Shown here piece by piece: positions 44,464 through 56,000 of a stretch of 64,000 bases of DNA (the first letter of the stretch is position 1; every line of letters begins with the position of its first letter). Source of the DNA: Mesostigma viride. Its lineage: Eukaryota > Streptophyta > Mesostigmatophyceae > Mesostigmatales > Mesostigmataceae. The position numbers and the translations under genes are program-made. The DNA lies in NCBI GenBank assembly GCA_009746045.1, contig RPFO01001124.1:1-64000 (forward strand), read 5' to 3'. The notes beneath the pieces are model-generated. The model saw nothing but the letters and a program-made list of their open reading frames with translations. It was not told the DNA's origin and ran no database searches.

Positions 44464-47011
44464 ATGGATAAGCTAGTTCCAGCCATTGGTGCTGCAATTG
44501 TTGGAATTCTCGTAGGTCGTCAACAAGGGAAGGGAGGGGCGAAAGGCCATCGGGAAGTACCTTCCGGCCACGTTGGGGATACTTGGGAGAGTAGTGGCCT
44601 GAAGACATTGCCAAATCTCGAAAAGCCGATCGAGCTCTACTCTATTGCTACTCCCAATGGCCAGAAGGTGTGAACTTGTTATGCCTGTTAATTTTAGAAC
44701 TGATGTGTGCATGGTGTCCTCCCATCATTCCACGTGCCTTTGTTTTGGCAAACGCGCGTGCAAGGAAGGCAGAGCCTCTATTTTTTTACATTTAGGTACA
44801 GTTGGAGGGAAATGCAGCTTGTTTCCGGTGGTTTTCACCCCTCGCCGTAGCTTCGTATCGCCCTTGGCCTTTCGAGATGTAACGGATATGGTCCATCGAC
44901 CGCCCCTCTTAGCATCTGCTTTACATCTTTATCAGATGCTCTTTGCTCACAGTACGGCTCTGGTTGATTGCACCCCTGTGGCGGCACCCTCAGGTGGGCA
45001 TCTGCCTGGAAGAGATGGGCCTGAGCTACAACGCCAACCTGATCAACATCATGAAGAGCGAGCAGCTGACGCCCGAGTTCCTCAAGATCAGCCCCAACAA
45101 CAAGATCCCCGCTATTGTCAACCCCAACACACCATGTAAGACGTCCCAGCCATTGTCATCCCCAACACACCATGGAAGAGTAACCGTTTTCCAGGCCCGT
45201 ATATCGCATCCTCCCCCCATGTTGGGTGTCATCTCCCAGAGCTAGAACAGGGGGGAAGGGGTAGCCCTCACGAAGTCTAGGATTACTTCGATGGGCACCC
45301 TGCAGGTAATCACCCAGCAGTGCCCAAGTATTGCCGCCGCAGTGCCTAGCTCTCCTCCCCCCCCCCCCCCCCCTTGTCTTGCCTACCCTGAGTGCTACCC
45401 CCAGTGGGCCCCGATCTGCTCCTCCAGCCCTCTCCCTTTTATTATAGTTCAGACCCCATGGGGTGCCTCTCTCGCCTGCATGTGTGTTGGCAGCCTGCAT
45501 GTGCGTTGGCAGCACACCAACCCCCCACCCCACCTGCCCACGGCTGCCCGCCAGTCCTGTTGCACCGCCTCAGCATTCCTCTTGTCGCGCCCTTGCCTGC
45601 CTCCTTGCCATATTTTGAGCTAAAATCCTTGTGCAGGGTCCCGCTCATGTTCGCGTGGTGAGTCGTGTCTGCCATTCTAACCATGTTGGGGTTTTCTCAC
45701 GTCTTCATTCATCTCAAACGACTGGCTGGAAGGAGTATGTTTACTGTCCCAACGCCCTGCCTTTGTGGCAGCATTTGGTGCTTGCTGTTTTGCCGCTGCC
45801 GTCTAACTCGTGAACATGTCCTCGTCAACATGTCTTTTCGCTCTTCGCCCACCCCACACCCCACACCCCACACCCCACACCCCACACCCCACACCCCACA
45901 CCCCACACCCCACACCCCACACCCCACACCCCACACCCCACACCCCACACCCCACACCCCACGCCCACACCCCACACCCCACACCCCACACCCCACACAG
46001 CGGGCGAGCCGCTGAGCATCTTTGAGAGCGGCGCGATAATGATCCACCTGGCGGACATCACGGGCAAGTTTCTCCCGCGGGACAAAGAAAAGCGCTACAC
46101 CACGCTGCAGTGGCTCTTCTGGCAGGTGGGTCACTATGCCTACATGAGATATGTGTATTTATGAGACATTTTGGTGATGCCATTTTTGTACTGTCCCCCG
46201 CCACGCTGCACTGGCTCTCTGGCAGGTGGGTTCCACTATGTATAGAAGATGTGCTGGTGACACAGTAGAATACTGTTTGTACTGTGCGGACACTGTTACT
46301 GTCCCACGCCACGCTGTCGATGTCGCTCTTTACGGAAGGTGGGGCGTTTGGTACATGGGGGATGTGTGCCACCCGTGTAGCGCGGTGTGGGGGAAGAGAC
46401 ATGAACGCTGCGGGCCTCCTGTGGGCGTCTACATGTGACATGTGTCCGTACCAGGCGGGGTGAGCAGATGCCCCTGTGCAGCTGCATCTGTCGCTTTTCT
46501 TTGGAGCTGCCTCCTCACATCCACCGACGTTGCATGCGTCGCACCTTCCTGAAGCATCCTTACCTGCCCATCGCCGCAACATGCCTCTTACCATGCCCCA
46601 TGCCCCATTCCTCTTGCCTACTTCCCTCCCCCTTCACTCTATTAACCCGCCTCCAAACAGGTGGGCGGTGTGGGCCCCATGTTCGGCCAGTTTGGTGTCT
46701 ACTTCAAGTACGCGCGCGGCATCTGCACGGACCCCTACCCGCTTGAGCGGACCACCAAGGAGGTGAAGCGGCTGCTGGGCGTGCTGGACCGCGCGCTGGA
46801 AGGGAAGGAGTATGTCGCCGGCGACTACTCGATCGCGGACATGGCCATCTTCCCATGGGTGGAGGCGCTGGACATCGCGTACGGCGCCAGGGATCACCTG
46901 GAGCTGGACCGCTTCCACAACGTGATGAGCTGGCGCGCGCGCGTCAAGGCGCGGCCCGCGGTGCAGCGTGGCCTGGCGGTGAACCCCTTCCCCAAGAACA
47001 CGCCCTCATGA
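44464..47011 (+). CDS. Nu-class glutathione S-transferase / disulfide-bond oxidoreductase (YfcG/YghU type)
   Basis: Four exons, 44464-44667, 44994-45135, 46001-46125 and 46661-47011, with GT-AG borders and matching phases (0, 1, 0), giving 273 aa. The thioredoxin-like N domain starts near residue 56 with IELYSIATPNGQK. The TPNG motif (residues 63-66) is the nu-class active-site loop that binds glutathione or its disulfide. It continues with LEEMGL, ISPNNKIPAIV (cis-proline loop) and SIFESGAIMIHLA (glutathione gamma-Glu contact). The helical C domain has TLQWLFWQVGGVGPMFGQ, AGDYSIADMAIFPWV and ARPAVQRGL. Members reduce disulfides or act on organic hydroperoxides using glutathione. Unlike the bacterial enzymes, the protein has a 55-residue N-terminal extension with a hydrophobic stretch at residues 4-17, a possible membrane anchor or targeting signal. 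The ATG at 44464 has a good context (GCCATGG). A TGTAA at 47688 may be the polyadenylation signal. Confidence 0.93.
45849..46000 (+). repeat. (ACCCCAC)n microsatellite ending at the GST exon 3 acceptor
   Basis: About 21 copies of a 7-bp ACCCCAC unit that run directly into the CACACAG acceptor of exon 3 (first exon base 46001). The tract replaces a normal pyrimidine tract, so repeat-length changes alter the branch-point to acceptor region. Confidence 0.95.
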
Positions 47012-48095
47012 GAGCGAAGGTCATGGTTGACTGTGGAGGAGGACACGCCCTCACGAGGGGGAGGATAGCGGTGCAGAATCGAGATGGAATAAGTATGGAG
47101 GAGGGAACAACCATCGGGAGCTGAGGATGGCCATGGAGATATGGTATCTATGGTATATTCTCCCCGATCTCTGGCCTGCGCTGGTTGTCTCCGTGATATG
47201 GTATCTATGGCATAGCCCTCATGCGGCGGAGCAGATATGTCCCGTTGAGCCCCCGGAGAGCACATTCCCTCATGAGCAAGTAGTGGGGACATGCCTGAGA
47301 GAAGAATGGGAGCTGAGATGTGCCCACGGGGACAGGTGGTCTTGGTGAGATGTGGCACCTGGGTTCCGTGCACGGGCAAACTATGGGAAAGCATGGGTGA
47401 TTAGCTTCCCACGTGGCAAGCCCATAGCAAAGCCGCCCACTTCAGATGCTAGCGCTTACTGGGCCTGTTGATATATGTGCCATTCGGCCCGCTTTGCTGT
47501 CTCCTGATGATCATTTACTGCGAGCTGGATGGGGAGCGTATGGACTGACCCAGGTAGACCCTGTGTGTGTGGCCACAAGGCGTGCTGATGGCTCAAAGGG
47601 TTGCCGGTTGACCTCCAAATGGGGAAGGTTTTGCTTGGGTTTTGGTATTGACTGTGAATAGTGCTTCAGGCCAGGGGTGGCCTTTGCTGTAAATATAGTT
47701 TGTCGGCACCTTGAGAGTGGTGCTGATGCCAGGAACACACATAGAGAGAACGCGGTGCACCCAGAGTGGGCCCGCCAAGGTTGTGCCCACAGCTATTTGC
47801 ATAGTTCTAAATGCGATGTTAATGAATTAATTAATTAGCTCACGTGACAGCGTCACGTGGATGCCAATACAGAGTAAAGGAACCTTCAACCCCTATACAC
47901 GACGGAGGAGGCGGGAGGGCGCCCTAGCGTCTCTCAATGCCAGAGTGGGCAGGCCACAGCTAGAGTGCTCTCTCCGCAGCAGGGTGCCTGGGCGCATGCA
48001 ACACTCTAGGGGTGCACTGCAACCATGCGCAGTACCAAATGCAGTCTGACGCATATGTAGCTCATAAGGCCGGCCGGTGAGGTGGGCTCAAGACG
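47012..48095. other. Downstream of GST: 3' untranslated region and intergenic sequence
   Basis: No further gene seen. It holds degenerate echoes of the GST end (ACACGCCCTCA(T/C)GAG at 46998 and 47042), a GATATGGTATCTATGG direct repeat (47137, 47193) around a dispersed block at 47150-47200, and a TTAATTAATTAA stretch near 47824. Confidence 0.5.
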
Positions 48096-48339
48096 GTGGC
48101 TAAGGCGCAAGCCATTGACCACGTACATTATGATCGAGCAATGGCTGATCGGCATGCACTGTACTGCCCGGCTGAACGGCACTGTAACCAGGATGCTCTG
48201 ACAGACCTAAGTCCTGAACATATTAAGCCATTTTCCACACATAGGTCGTTCGAGTCTTTGTACCATGGTAAGATCATGGGTAAACCTGCCATGAACTATA
48301 CACAGCAGAACTTTGCTGGCCGACCTAGTGGTCCTGTCC

Positions 48340-48553
48340 AAGCTATAAGTTTGAACACCGCATTCACTCCCTCTCTCTTGCTTGGACAGCTATGCAGAAC
48401 AAGAAGAGGTGGAAGACGATTGTCCAGGCCGGCCCACATGCACGCCGGCCCCTGTGGGCAAGCCCCCTCCCCCCAGAAGGATCGAAGGGGCGCTTTGTTG
48501 AGTAGAACTTACTTAGTTAGGGTTTTCTAGATTAGCTTAGAGTTAGCTTAGAC
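48340..48553 (+). pseudogene. LINE ORF2 tail and 3' UTR fragment
   Basis: GCTATGCAGAACAAGAAGAG through CCTGTGGGCAAGC parallels the C-terminal end of the minus-strand RT at 24565-24490. It is followed by a 3' UTR (TTAGGGTTTTCTAGATTAGC) that is the inverse of 49167-49195. This is a short 5'-truncated copy. Confidence 0.7.
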
Positions 48554-48617
48554 CGGTTTCCCGGCCTCGCCCACCTCCATCCATCCAGAAAGGGAATACG
48601 TGCTACAAGATCTCCCA

Positions 48618-49050
48618 ACTCCTCGACGCAACGCAGCCTGGCGGCTGCGCTCGGCAATGGAAATACGTCTGCATCTCCGGCTGCAGCTTCGCCCTCAGGT
48701 CCGGAAGGCAGTGGTGACACTAGTCGCGCACTGGTGGTCGCCCAGATACCTCCCAGGCTTTCCTCGCCCTCTGCATCGCCTGACCCTAAGCGCAGTCGCC
48801 AGGCGAACCTGCCGGCTGGTCTGAGCGCGATTTTGACGTCGACAGGCTCTTTACCACCCTCGACGTCAACCGGCCTGGCCTGTTTGACATGCCACCCATC
48901 AAGAAACTGGAGCTCGTGTTTTACGGGTCACACGCCTCACTGCTGGCCCTGTGCCAGCAAGTCTCCAATTCAAAACCAACTTTTTCCGCAACGGAGCTGA
49001 CGGCCGGTTTTCCCACCGTGCATCTTCAGACGTCCCTTCTTTGACCAACC
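48618..49050 (+). pseudogene. LINE ORF1 N-terminal fragment, plus strand
   Basis: Encodes the same N-terminal text as the ORF1 at 28705 (QRSLAAALGNGNTSA, then SGDTSRALVV and SPDPKRSRQ). It continues into a diverged block with ELVFYGSHASLLALCQQ that corresponds to FFGDYASLYDLC in the other copy. The frames shift between these parts. Confidence 0.7.
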
Positions 49051-49149
49051 TGGCCGGCTGGTCTCGCCCCCGCCTTCAGCTCACAGCTCCTTTGATTTTA
49101 AGTTGAAAAAATTTTAAAAACAGGAGGTGCCCGCAAATTAAGCCGCGAA

Positions 49150-51360
49150 ACCGAACCAGTCTAACTCTAAGCTAATCTAATCTAGAAAACCCTAACTACT
49201 TTACTCAGCAAAGCGCCCCTTCAGTCCTCTTGCGGGGGGGGGGGGGGGGGGGGGGGGGGCTGCCCACAGGGGCGGTACGATGGGCCTGGACTATCGTCTT
49301 CCAGCAGAGCTTGAGGTAGGTCGGCCATTTTCGCTCCCGTCGCCGCTGTACGTTGCTGTGACAGGGTCAAGTCGTCGTCCAGAGTGTATAGGAAGTCCCC
49401 AAGAGCTTCTTGCGGCATTTAAGAAACAACAGCTTATCCGCCATGCCGGCACTTATAAAGGTGAGGAGCAGGAGAGCCGCGGGCCAGCCTTACCCCGCAC
49501 GCGGGGAAGGCGGACAGCCGACATCCGTGCAGCTCACCAGTGAGTTGCATGGGGTTGAGAATGTCGAGCTTAAACGCTATGGCAAGAGCTAGACTCCGAG
49601 TCCTCACCTGCCGGCTGGTCGAAGTCAGTGCTTGACAATGACATATTGTGGCTGCGCTTGGTGACGTCGGCCTCCTCGCGGAGGTCGAGCGTTTGTTGCT
49701 TGAGCTGCATGGCCGCGATCGATGGTCGGGTGGAGGCGGTGCCAGGTGGTGTGGTGCTTCAGCATGTCCGCCCAGGTCTGCATGGGTGGGTCGAGGAGCA
49801 TCGTCGGCTGGGCCAGCAGATGCTGCCCCGGGCGGCAATCATGTCCTTCACGGGCTGCCGCGGTGAGGCCTGCGGTGTTTTGCAGGCACTCAATGGCGAT
49901 GGCGTTGTCACGAGTGTCCCTAGGCGTTTGTCGATGGCAGGAGCTGGGCCTGGATGTCGGCGGTGGACTACGTGGAGGCCGCAGTGGAGGTCGGGCCGCC
50001 TCGAGGCGAGGAGGGCCGGCCTTGAGGTGGAGGTGACGGTCAGTGGCACCTGGAAAAGTGAGATCTCGAGCTCAGCAGCCAGCGTGCATGCTGCATGCCC
50101 TGATTGAGCACTGCCACATCTGCAGCGAGGGGAGTCATGTGCTAGGCTCGAGGGCTTCCTTAATTAAGGATGGAGCTCGCGGAGCACTTCTGGGTACGGA
50201 AATGGAACGAGCCCAAATCTCGCCATCATGCAGAGCACACTTGAGAAGGGAGCAGCTCTAGAATATAATGTGCGCGGGAGTTGGGGGCGGGGGTGGGACC
50301 ACTCCGTCACATAGGTGAGGGGACACCATGTGTGCATGCACGCCGTCCGGGTTGATGAGGCGGTCGATATGCTGTGGAGATCCAGACCTGGCCAGCTCAT
50401 GAAGCGTGGCGTAGTCCCGGCCCATAGAAGATGCAGTGCAGTGCAGTGCTCAGGGACATGTTGGTCGATCCAGTCGTGATCGTCGACTTTGAAGGGTTGG
50501 GGCCGCGGAAAGCGCGGTACGTCTGTCAACTGGGCGCGCGATTCTGCTGACTGCTGGGCAACTGCGTTTGGGATCGGGCGTGGCCGAGGGCGAGGCCCGG
50601 CGCGCAGGTGTCCAGAGCCGCGTGCAAACTACTAACGAGCTTGAGTAGTGTCAACCCCTGCGGCTTAGCTGGGCATAGCGTGATAGATCATGAGGGTGCA
50701 GGTGCCGGCTGGTGCACCTAAAGTAAGGGTAGCTTACATTCCCACCCTTGCAGGAAGTAGCCCAGAATGTATTAAAAGCCATATGCCCCTTCTCAGGGAT
50801 ATGTCACTGCTACATATCAAAGAGACAACCAGCGCAGGCCAGAAATCGGGAGAATCCGGACCATGGTAGCTCGAGCCTGCCGTTATCTTTTCCGCGTTTT
50901 CGAGCGAGGAGTTGTGTTACAATTCAATTCAATTCAATTCAATTCAATTCAATTCAATTCAATTCAATTCAATTCAATTCAATTCAATTCAATTCAATTC
51001 AATTCAATTCAATTCAATTCAATTCAATTCAATTCAATTCAATTCAATTCAATTCAATTCAATTCAATTCAATTCAATTCAATTCAACCCCTGCCTGGTA
51101 GGCCGGGCGCGGAGCTACAGCCGGAGCTGCAGGCGAATTTTCTTGGCCCATCGCAGCCGCCAGGCTGCGTTGCGTAGTTGAGTGTTTGCTCGTCATATAA
51201 TATTGCATATTAGCCGCTTCAGGAAAATATATCAGCGTGTGCGTCTGAGAAAGACGTTCGAAGCGATTGTGATATTCACAGCCGAATTTGGTGCCCAAAC
51301 GTGAAAGTTACGAGCTCCGCGCCGTCAGCCATGGAGCTACCTCGTGGCTCGTGGTTTTGC
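49150..51360 (-). pseudogene. Internally deleted LINE (ORF1 plus 3' UTR), minus strand
   Basis: 5' leader (51356-51197), ORF1 ATG at 51196 with QRSLAAAMGQEN, ORF1 remnants in several frames down to TLDDDLTLSQQR near 49390, then the 3' UTR at 49222-49150. No ORF2 lies between, so it resembles half-L1 derivatives that keep only ORF1. A G run (49237-49259) sits at the ORF1/3' UTR junction, and a long (AATTC)n tract interrupts the N-terminal coding part. Confidence 0.65.
50921..51086. repeat. (AATTC)n pentanucleotide microsatellite
   Basis: About 33 perfect AATTC units. The same pentamer in short form (ATTGA on plus) occurs at 26908-26930 beside another LINE piece, which suggests it is derived from the element's 3' tail. 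Confidence 0.97.
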
Positions 51361-53070
51361 TGCACATGCATGTTCCGCCGCACCCGCGGGGCTCGGAGAG
51401 GGACCGAGGTGATGAGAGAGAGGTGCCGATATCCTTGCAGTCTACGCACCCCGTAAATGGACCTCAAGTGGGATCGCGACTGGTTTCCGGCCGGTCCGAG
51501 TTCTGCTGTCGTGTTGTTCTGGGCTTAACTTGTTGTCTAGGTTGCTAGCCAGTTTCTTTTCCGATCAAGCATTGTGTGGTTGCCTTGGGAATGGTTGTGT
51601 AACATGCTCAATAAATATATGGAAATGCATGCAAGGGCTACCTACACACAAACGCGCGGCTTCTGCTCCTCGCGCCTTCCAACTCAGATGATTACTGTAG
51701 TCCTTCCACGACGTTGGAACACTGTGCGTCCAGGAATAGTCAAGTCTGACTTTAAATTAGTACCTTCAACTAATTAATTCATTCAACTGCATGTGCCGTG
51801 GGCGAACCAACTGATACAGATACAAGGTGTTAGCTGCAATAGCATTGGTACTTGCGTGTGCTGCATTGCAGTTGCATGTGCGGCATCCAGATTCATTTTG
51901 CTATTAACTAGTGCGTGCCCTGAGTGCTCCATGCCCATACTGGTAATGCCACGCATCTATTTCTAGATGTGGACAAGCAGTTGCCTTGCAGTGAAGTGAC
52001 AGACAACAGGGATAGCCGCACAAAAGGCTGCAAGTTGATTGCCCCATACCACAGACAGTCAAACCAAGTTGCACAAGAAGTCAAGGAATAAACATCGTGT
52101 GAAGTTCATTTCACACACATGGGAAAATTCTGCCAGCCAGGAACATGCTTTTGCACAAGGTAACACAGAATGGAACCGTGGGATGGAAAGGTCTTTCGGT
52201 TCTTCCCATCATTTTACAGTCTCCGCCCGGATGATTCTTCCCAGATACGAGCACTATGACGTGCTGTATCTCAGCAAGACCTTATTCTTGACTTGATTGA
52301 TGGCACTTGGGATGGCACTGCATGAAGCGTTGCAAACGGGGAGGGGTGGAGGGGGGTGGAAGGTCGGTGATGAGGGTAATTCAGGGCGCTACGCAGGACA
52401 TCTGATCAAATTAAGACAGTGCCAAACAACATGCACTTCCATATGTACATGCTGTCTTACTTGCGACCTGCACTGTGGCTCATTGATTTTAAGTGAAATT
52501 GCATGAGTGTTGAACTCGCCAAGATGCACAGGCTGCGCAGGTGACCCAATCTATCACCACAATTGTCAGAGAGTAGCGGTTTCTCTATGAAGAAAAGTAT
52601 GAAAAGCATGATAGCCAAATGCTGTGCTCTTTTGCACAGGTGCCGTCACTCAAACCCAGGCACACTATGTGGTAATAATGCGGCTATCTGTGACAACTCC
52701 TGCTATGCTGCAACCCAAAAGTGCCATCTACGCATTTCAGCCCGTTGTGACCTTGAAATCGGCCACGCTCACCCACATCATCACACGTGTTTCAGGAAAA
52801 AACTGATTGTACTTTTAATCACAGTTTCCAGGGCACAGCCTTCCCCCCCTATGTGGTACCATGGACCAATGTCTTCTACCAAGGTAGCCTCAGTCAACTT
52901 GCAAAGCGGGAACCAAACAAGGACATTACTGCACCTGACACAGAAACATAGAACCCAGCGCCAAAATCAGTCACATCCGATGTGAGATGATCCTGTCTGC
53001 GGGATTATGCCTTCAGGTGGTTTCGATGCGTATTAATCTGAAAAAAGACTTTGTCATGAGAGCTCAATGC
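51361..53070. other. Intergenic, no gene recognised
   Basis: AT-richer sequence than its neighbours, with only short ORFs lacking recognisable domains or consistent splice sites. It should contain the 3' untranslated region of the minus-strand gene that ends at 53071. Confidence 0.5.
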
Positions 53071-56000
53071 TTACAGAGGTGGGGGGAGCCTTGAAACAAC
53101 TTGGCAGATTTCCGCCACCTCAACGTCAGAAGGGGACACCTGTGGAAACAGCAGACGTTGCAGGAAGATCAAGGCGGATGCACCGGTCCATCCCAAACGA
53201 CAACAGCCCATGAATTGGTCGAAAGGCTCTAGAGCATTGTCCCATTTCGCTTGCTTTCCCAGTCCCTGCGATAGGAATCGAGACCCTTGTACATATCTCA
53301 ATCACCTCACTGCCCATACCAGACAGTATCGTGATGAGTGTTACCAAGCCCACAGCACAAGCAGAAGGGAGCATAGCGCACGCCAACATTCGGCCCTGCG
53401 CTTTGTCCATGCTGCAAAGCCAGGAGTGATAAGGTCAGGGAGGAAACGATTATGACAGGGCCTTGTATAACAAGGGGAGCTTGATTTCTGTCTACTAGGA
53501 GTGACCAGCAGTACAAATCCCTCTCCCCCTCCCCCTCCCCGTCCTCCCCCCCCCCCCCCGCTCTCCCTGCCTCTTGGCCCTCCTCTGTCCATTGGCACAC
53601 TTGATACAACACCGTGGCTCCATCCAGCCTTGTGACATCCCCCCCACCCCGTCCTTCACCCCTCACCTGTCCTGTCACCTTGCCTTCTCCACACCGCAGG
53701 TGGCTCCGTGGCCTCCCAACTAAAGCAGGCATCCGTTTTAGCATATGGGCGACTCTCTGTGGTGTGATGTGATGTCTTGCCCTGTCCTGTCTTGCCACCT
53801 TTTCTGCGCCAACCCCCCGCCCTGGCTCACCGTCAGTTCGCGGAGTGCGCCGGACTCGCAGTCCACGACAAGGGTGATTACATGCTCCACGGTGCGGGTT
53901 CTGCCACCCGGAGCCACCACTGACGCTGCCGCTGTTGAGGGGGTGGTGGCGTTCCTGCTCGCGCAGGCATCAGCAAGGGAGGCGGCAGCGCATGCGGTAC
54001 CAGGTGGCGCGGTTGCGGGTGGCAGCACGGTGGTCACTGCGAGGCTCACAATCCCTGGGTCTTCCAGCGGGGACGCCTCGGCCAGCAGGCGGGTGCCGGA
54101 GACGTTGGACAGCAGGCGGAGCATCTCGCGGTACCTGCAGGGGTCGGGGAGGGAGGCAAGAAGGGGTAATAACGTGGAACAATGCAGGTTACGGTGACGT
54201 GAGAGGGTGAGGGCAGTTGAATAAGAATATGAACAGAGGAGCTGGGTGATAGAGCAGACTCGTGCTCACACAGCATATCGTCAAGGCATATGCACGGCAT
54301 GAGTCTATTCGGGGAATGCTGCGTGTGCTGCTTCCTCCCCTCCATCCACCGTGTGCACACTCGATCGTTCCTGAGTAACCACACGTTCTAAGTAACCACT
54401 GTCGTGCAACTTTGGTCCACAACTCACGAAAAGAGATCCTGAAAAGGTGGGAGTTCTGCTCGCGCCCTGTATGGCCCTAAATACAAAGCAATAGCGACAT
54501 CTAAGCAATCGCAATGCCCGCTGCTGTGGTGCCACACCTCATGACAAAGCGCGGCCACGCATCACCCAAACTGGAGGTGGGCTTGATCAAGGCATCCTCA
54601 GGGAAAAGGTGGCAGATGCCAGCAAGCCACGCGTTGGCTCACCATTCCGACGCCTCTTTCCGGGAGGCCACCGCCGTGTCCACCGTCTGCCGCTGCAGCA
54701 GGTCCCACTGCGCCTGCTGCAGCTCCGCGCGTAGCGCGGCCAGCTGGGATGAAAGACAATGCGACGTGTTGTCACACAAACGCATGAGGAAGCCAAGGGT
54801 ACAGTACGTCATCGTTCATACATACGGCCCTCGTTCCTGCCAGTTGCACTATCATGGGATGGCAAAATGTGCCCTGGATGATTAACTTATCCAAACAACA
54901 CTGTCAACAGGTGTTCAGACGGTTTTGTGCATGGCACCCATCCATCCACCAATCATGTTACGCAAAGCAATATCCAAGCAACCATGGATGCTGCCTCTGC
55001 GCTGCGGACAGCCGGACCCCTACCGTGCAGGGGCATGATGCAGACGATATCTGGAACTTTCGTGTAACTATTTTTTCTAATGACATTAGCACAGTACTCC
55101 GTGGCATGCCCATGTGCATGACACGCAAATACTTACTTACCGTGCAGGCAGGCATGGGGATGTCGGCAGAGAAGCCAAACCAAGAAAGCTGTTTGCATAC
55201 TTCAATGCAGCAATACCAACATACATCAGTGATACCAGTAGTCATAGCGAATATCTACATGACGTGACGCCTTTCAGCTGATTCGAACCAGTGGGCACAG
55301 CAAGCGAAATTTATGCCACCATCCACCACTCGTGCGCACCCACCTCCTGCCCCGCCTCTGGGCGCAACAAGCCACTGCCAACCATAACCAGGCGAATGCC
55401 TGCCACTAGTGTTGCGCACCCACCTCCTGCTCCGCCTCGGTGATGCTGGCCTCCAGCGCAGCCCCTTCCTGCGCAGCCGCCAGCACGCTCTCCTCCACCA
55501 AACGCAGTGCCGCCTCCTGCGCCCGGGTGTGGGTGGGTGTGGGTGTGGGTGAGGGTGTGGGTGTGGGTGTGGGTGTGGGTGTGGGTGTGGGTGTGGGTGT
55601 GGGTGTGGGTGTGGGTGTGGGTGTGGGTGTGGGTGTGGGTGTGGGTGTGGGTGTGGGTGTTCATGGGTTGCGTGCATTAATTAGAACGACCATCATGAGC
55701 TATGATTCTACTGTGATTCTAGCATGAATACCATAATCATGATCACGATGATATAGAAGATAGGCGAGCGCCGAAGCATCCCTCTGGTTGAAGCTGGGGG
55801 CCCCAACATAACCAGCTATGGGATGACGTTGCGCCCCCAACATAACCAGCTATGGGATGATGTTGTGCCCCCGACATAACCAGCTATGGGATGACGTTGT
55901 GCCCCCAACATAACCAGCTATGGGATGACGTTGTGCCCCCAACATAACCAGCTATGGGATGTCGTTGTGCCCCCGACATAACCAGCTATGGGATGACGTT

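Noticed and set aside
44244-44486. Minus-strand ORF beginning MAAALNRPQFNKE with WHCNIC, starting in the same CCATGG as the GST
   Set aside because: It is short, lacks splice continuation, and overlaps the GST start. The cysteine pair alone does not support a zinc-binding gene. It could be revisited with transcript data.
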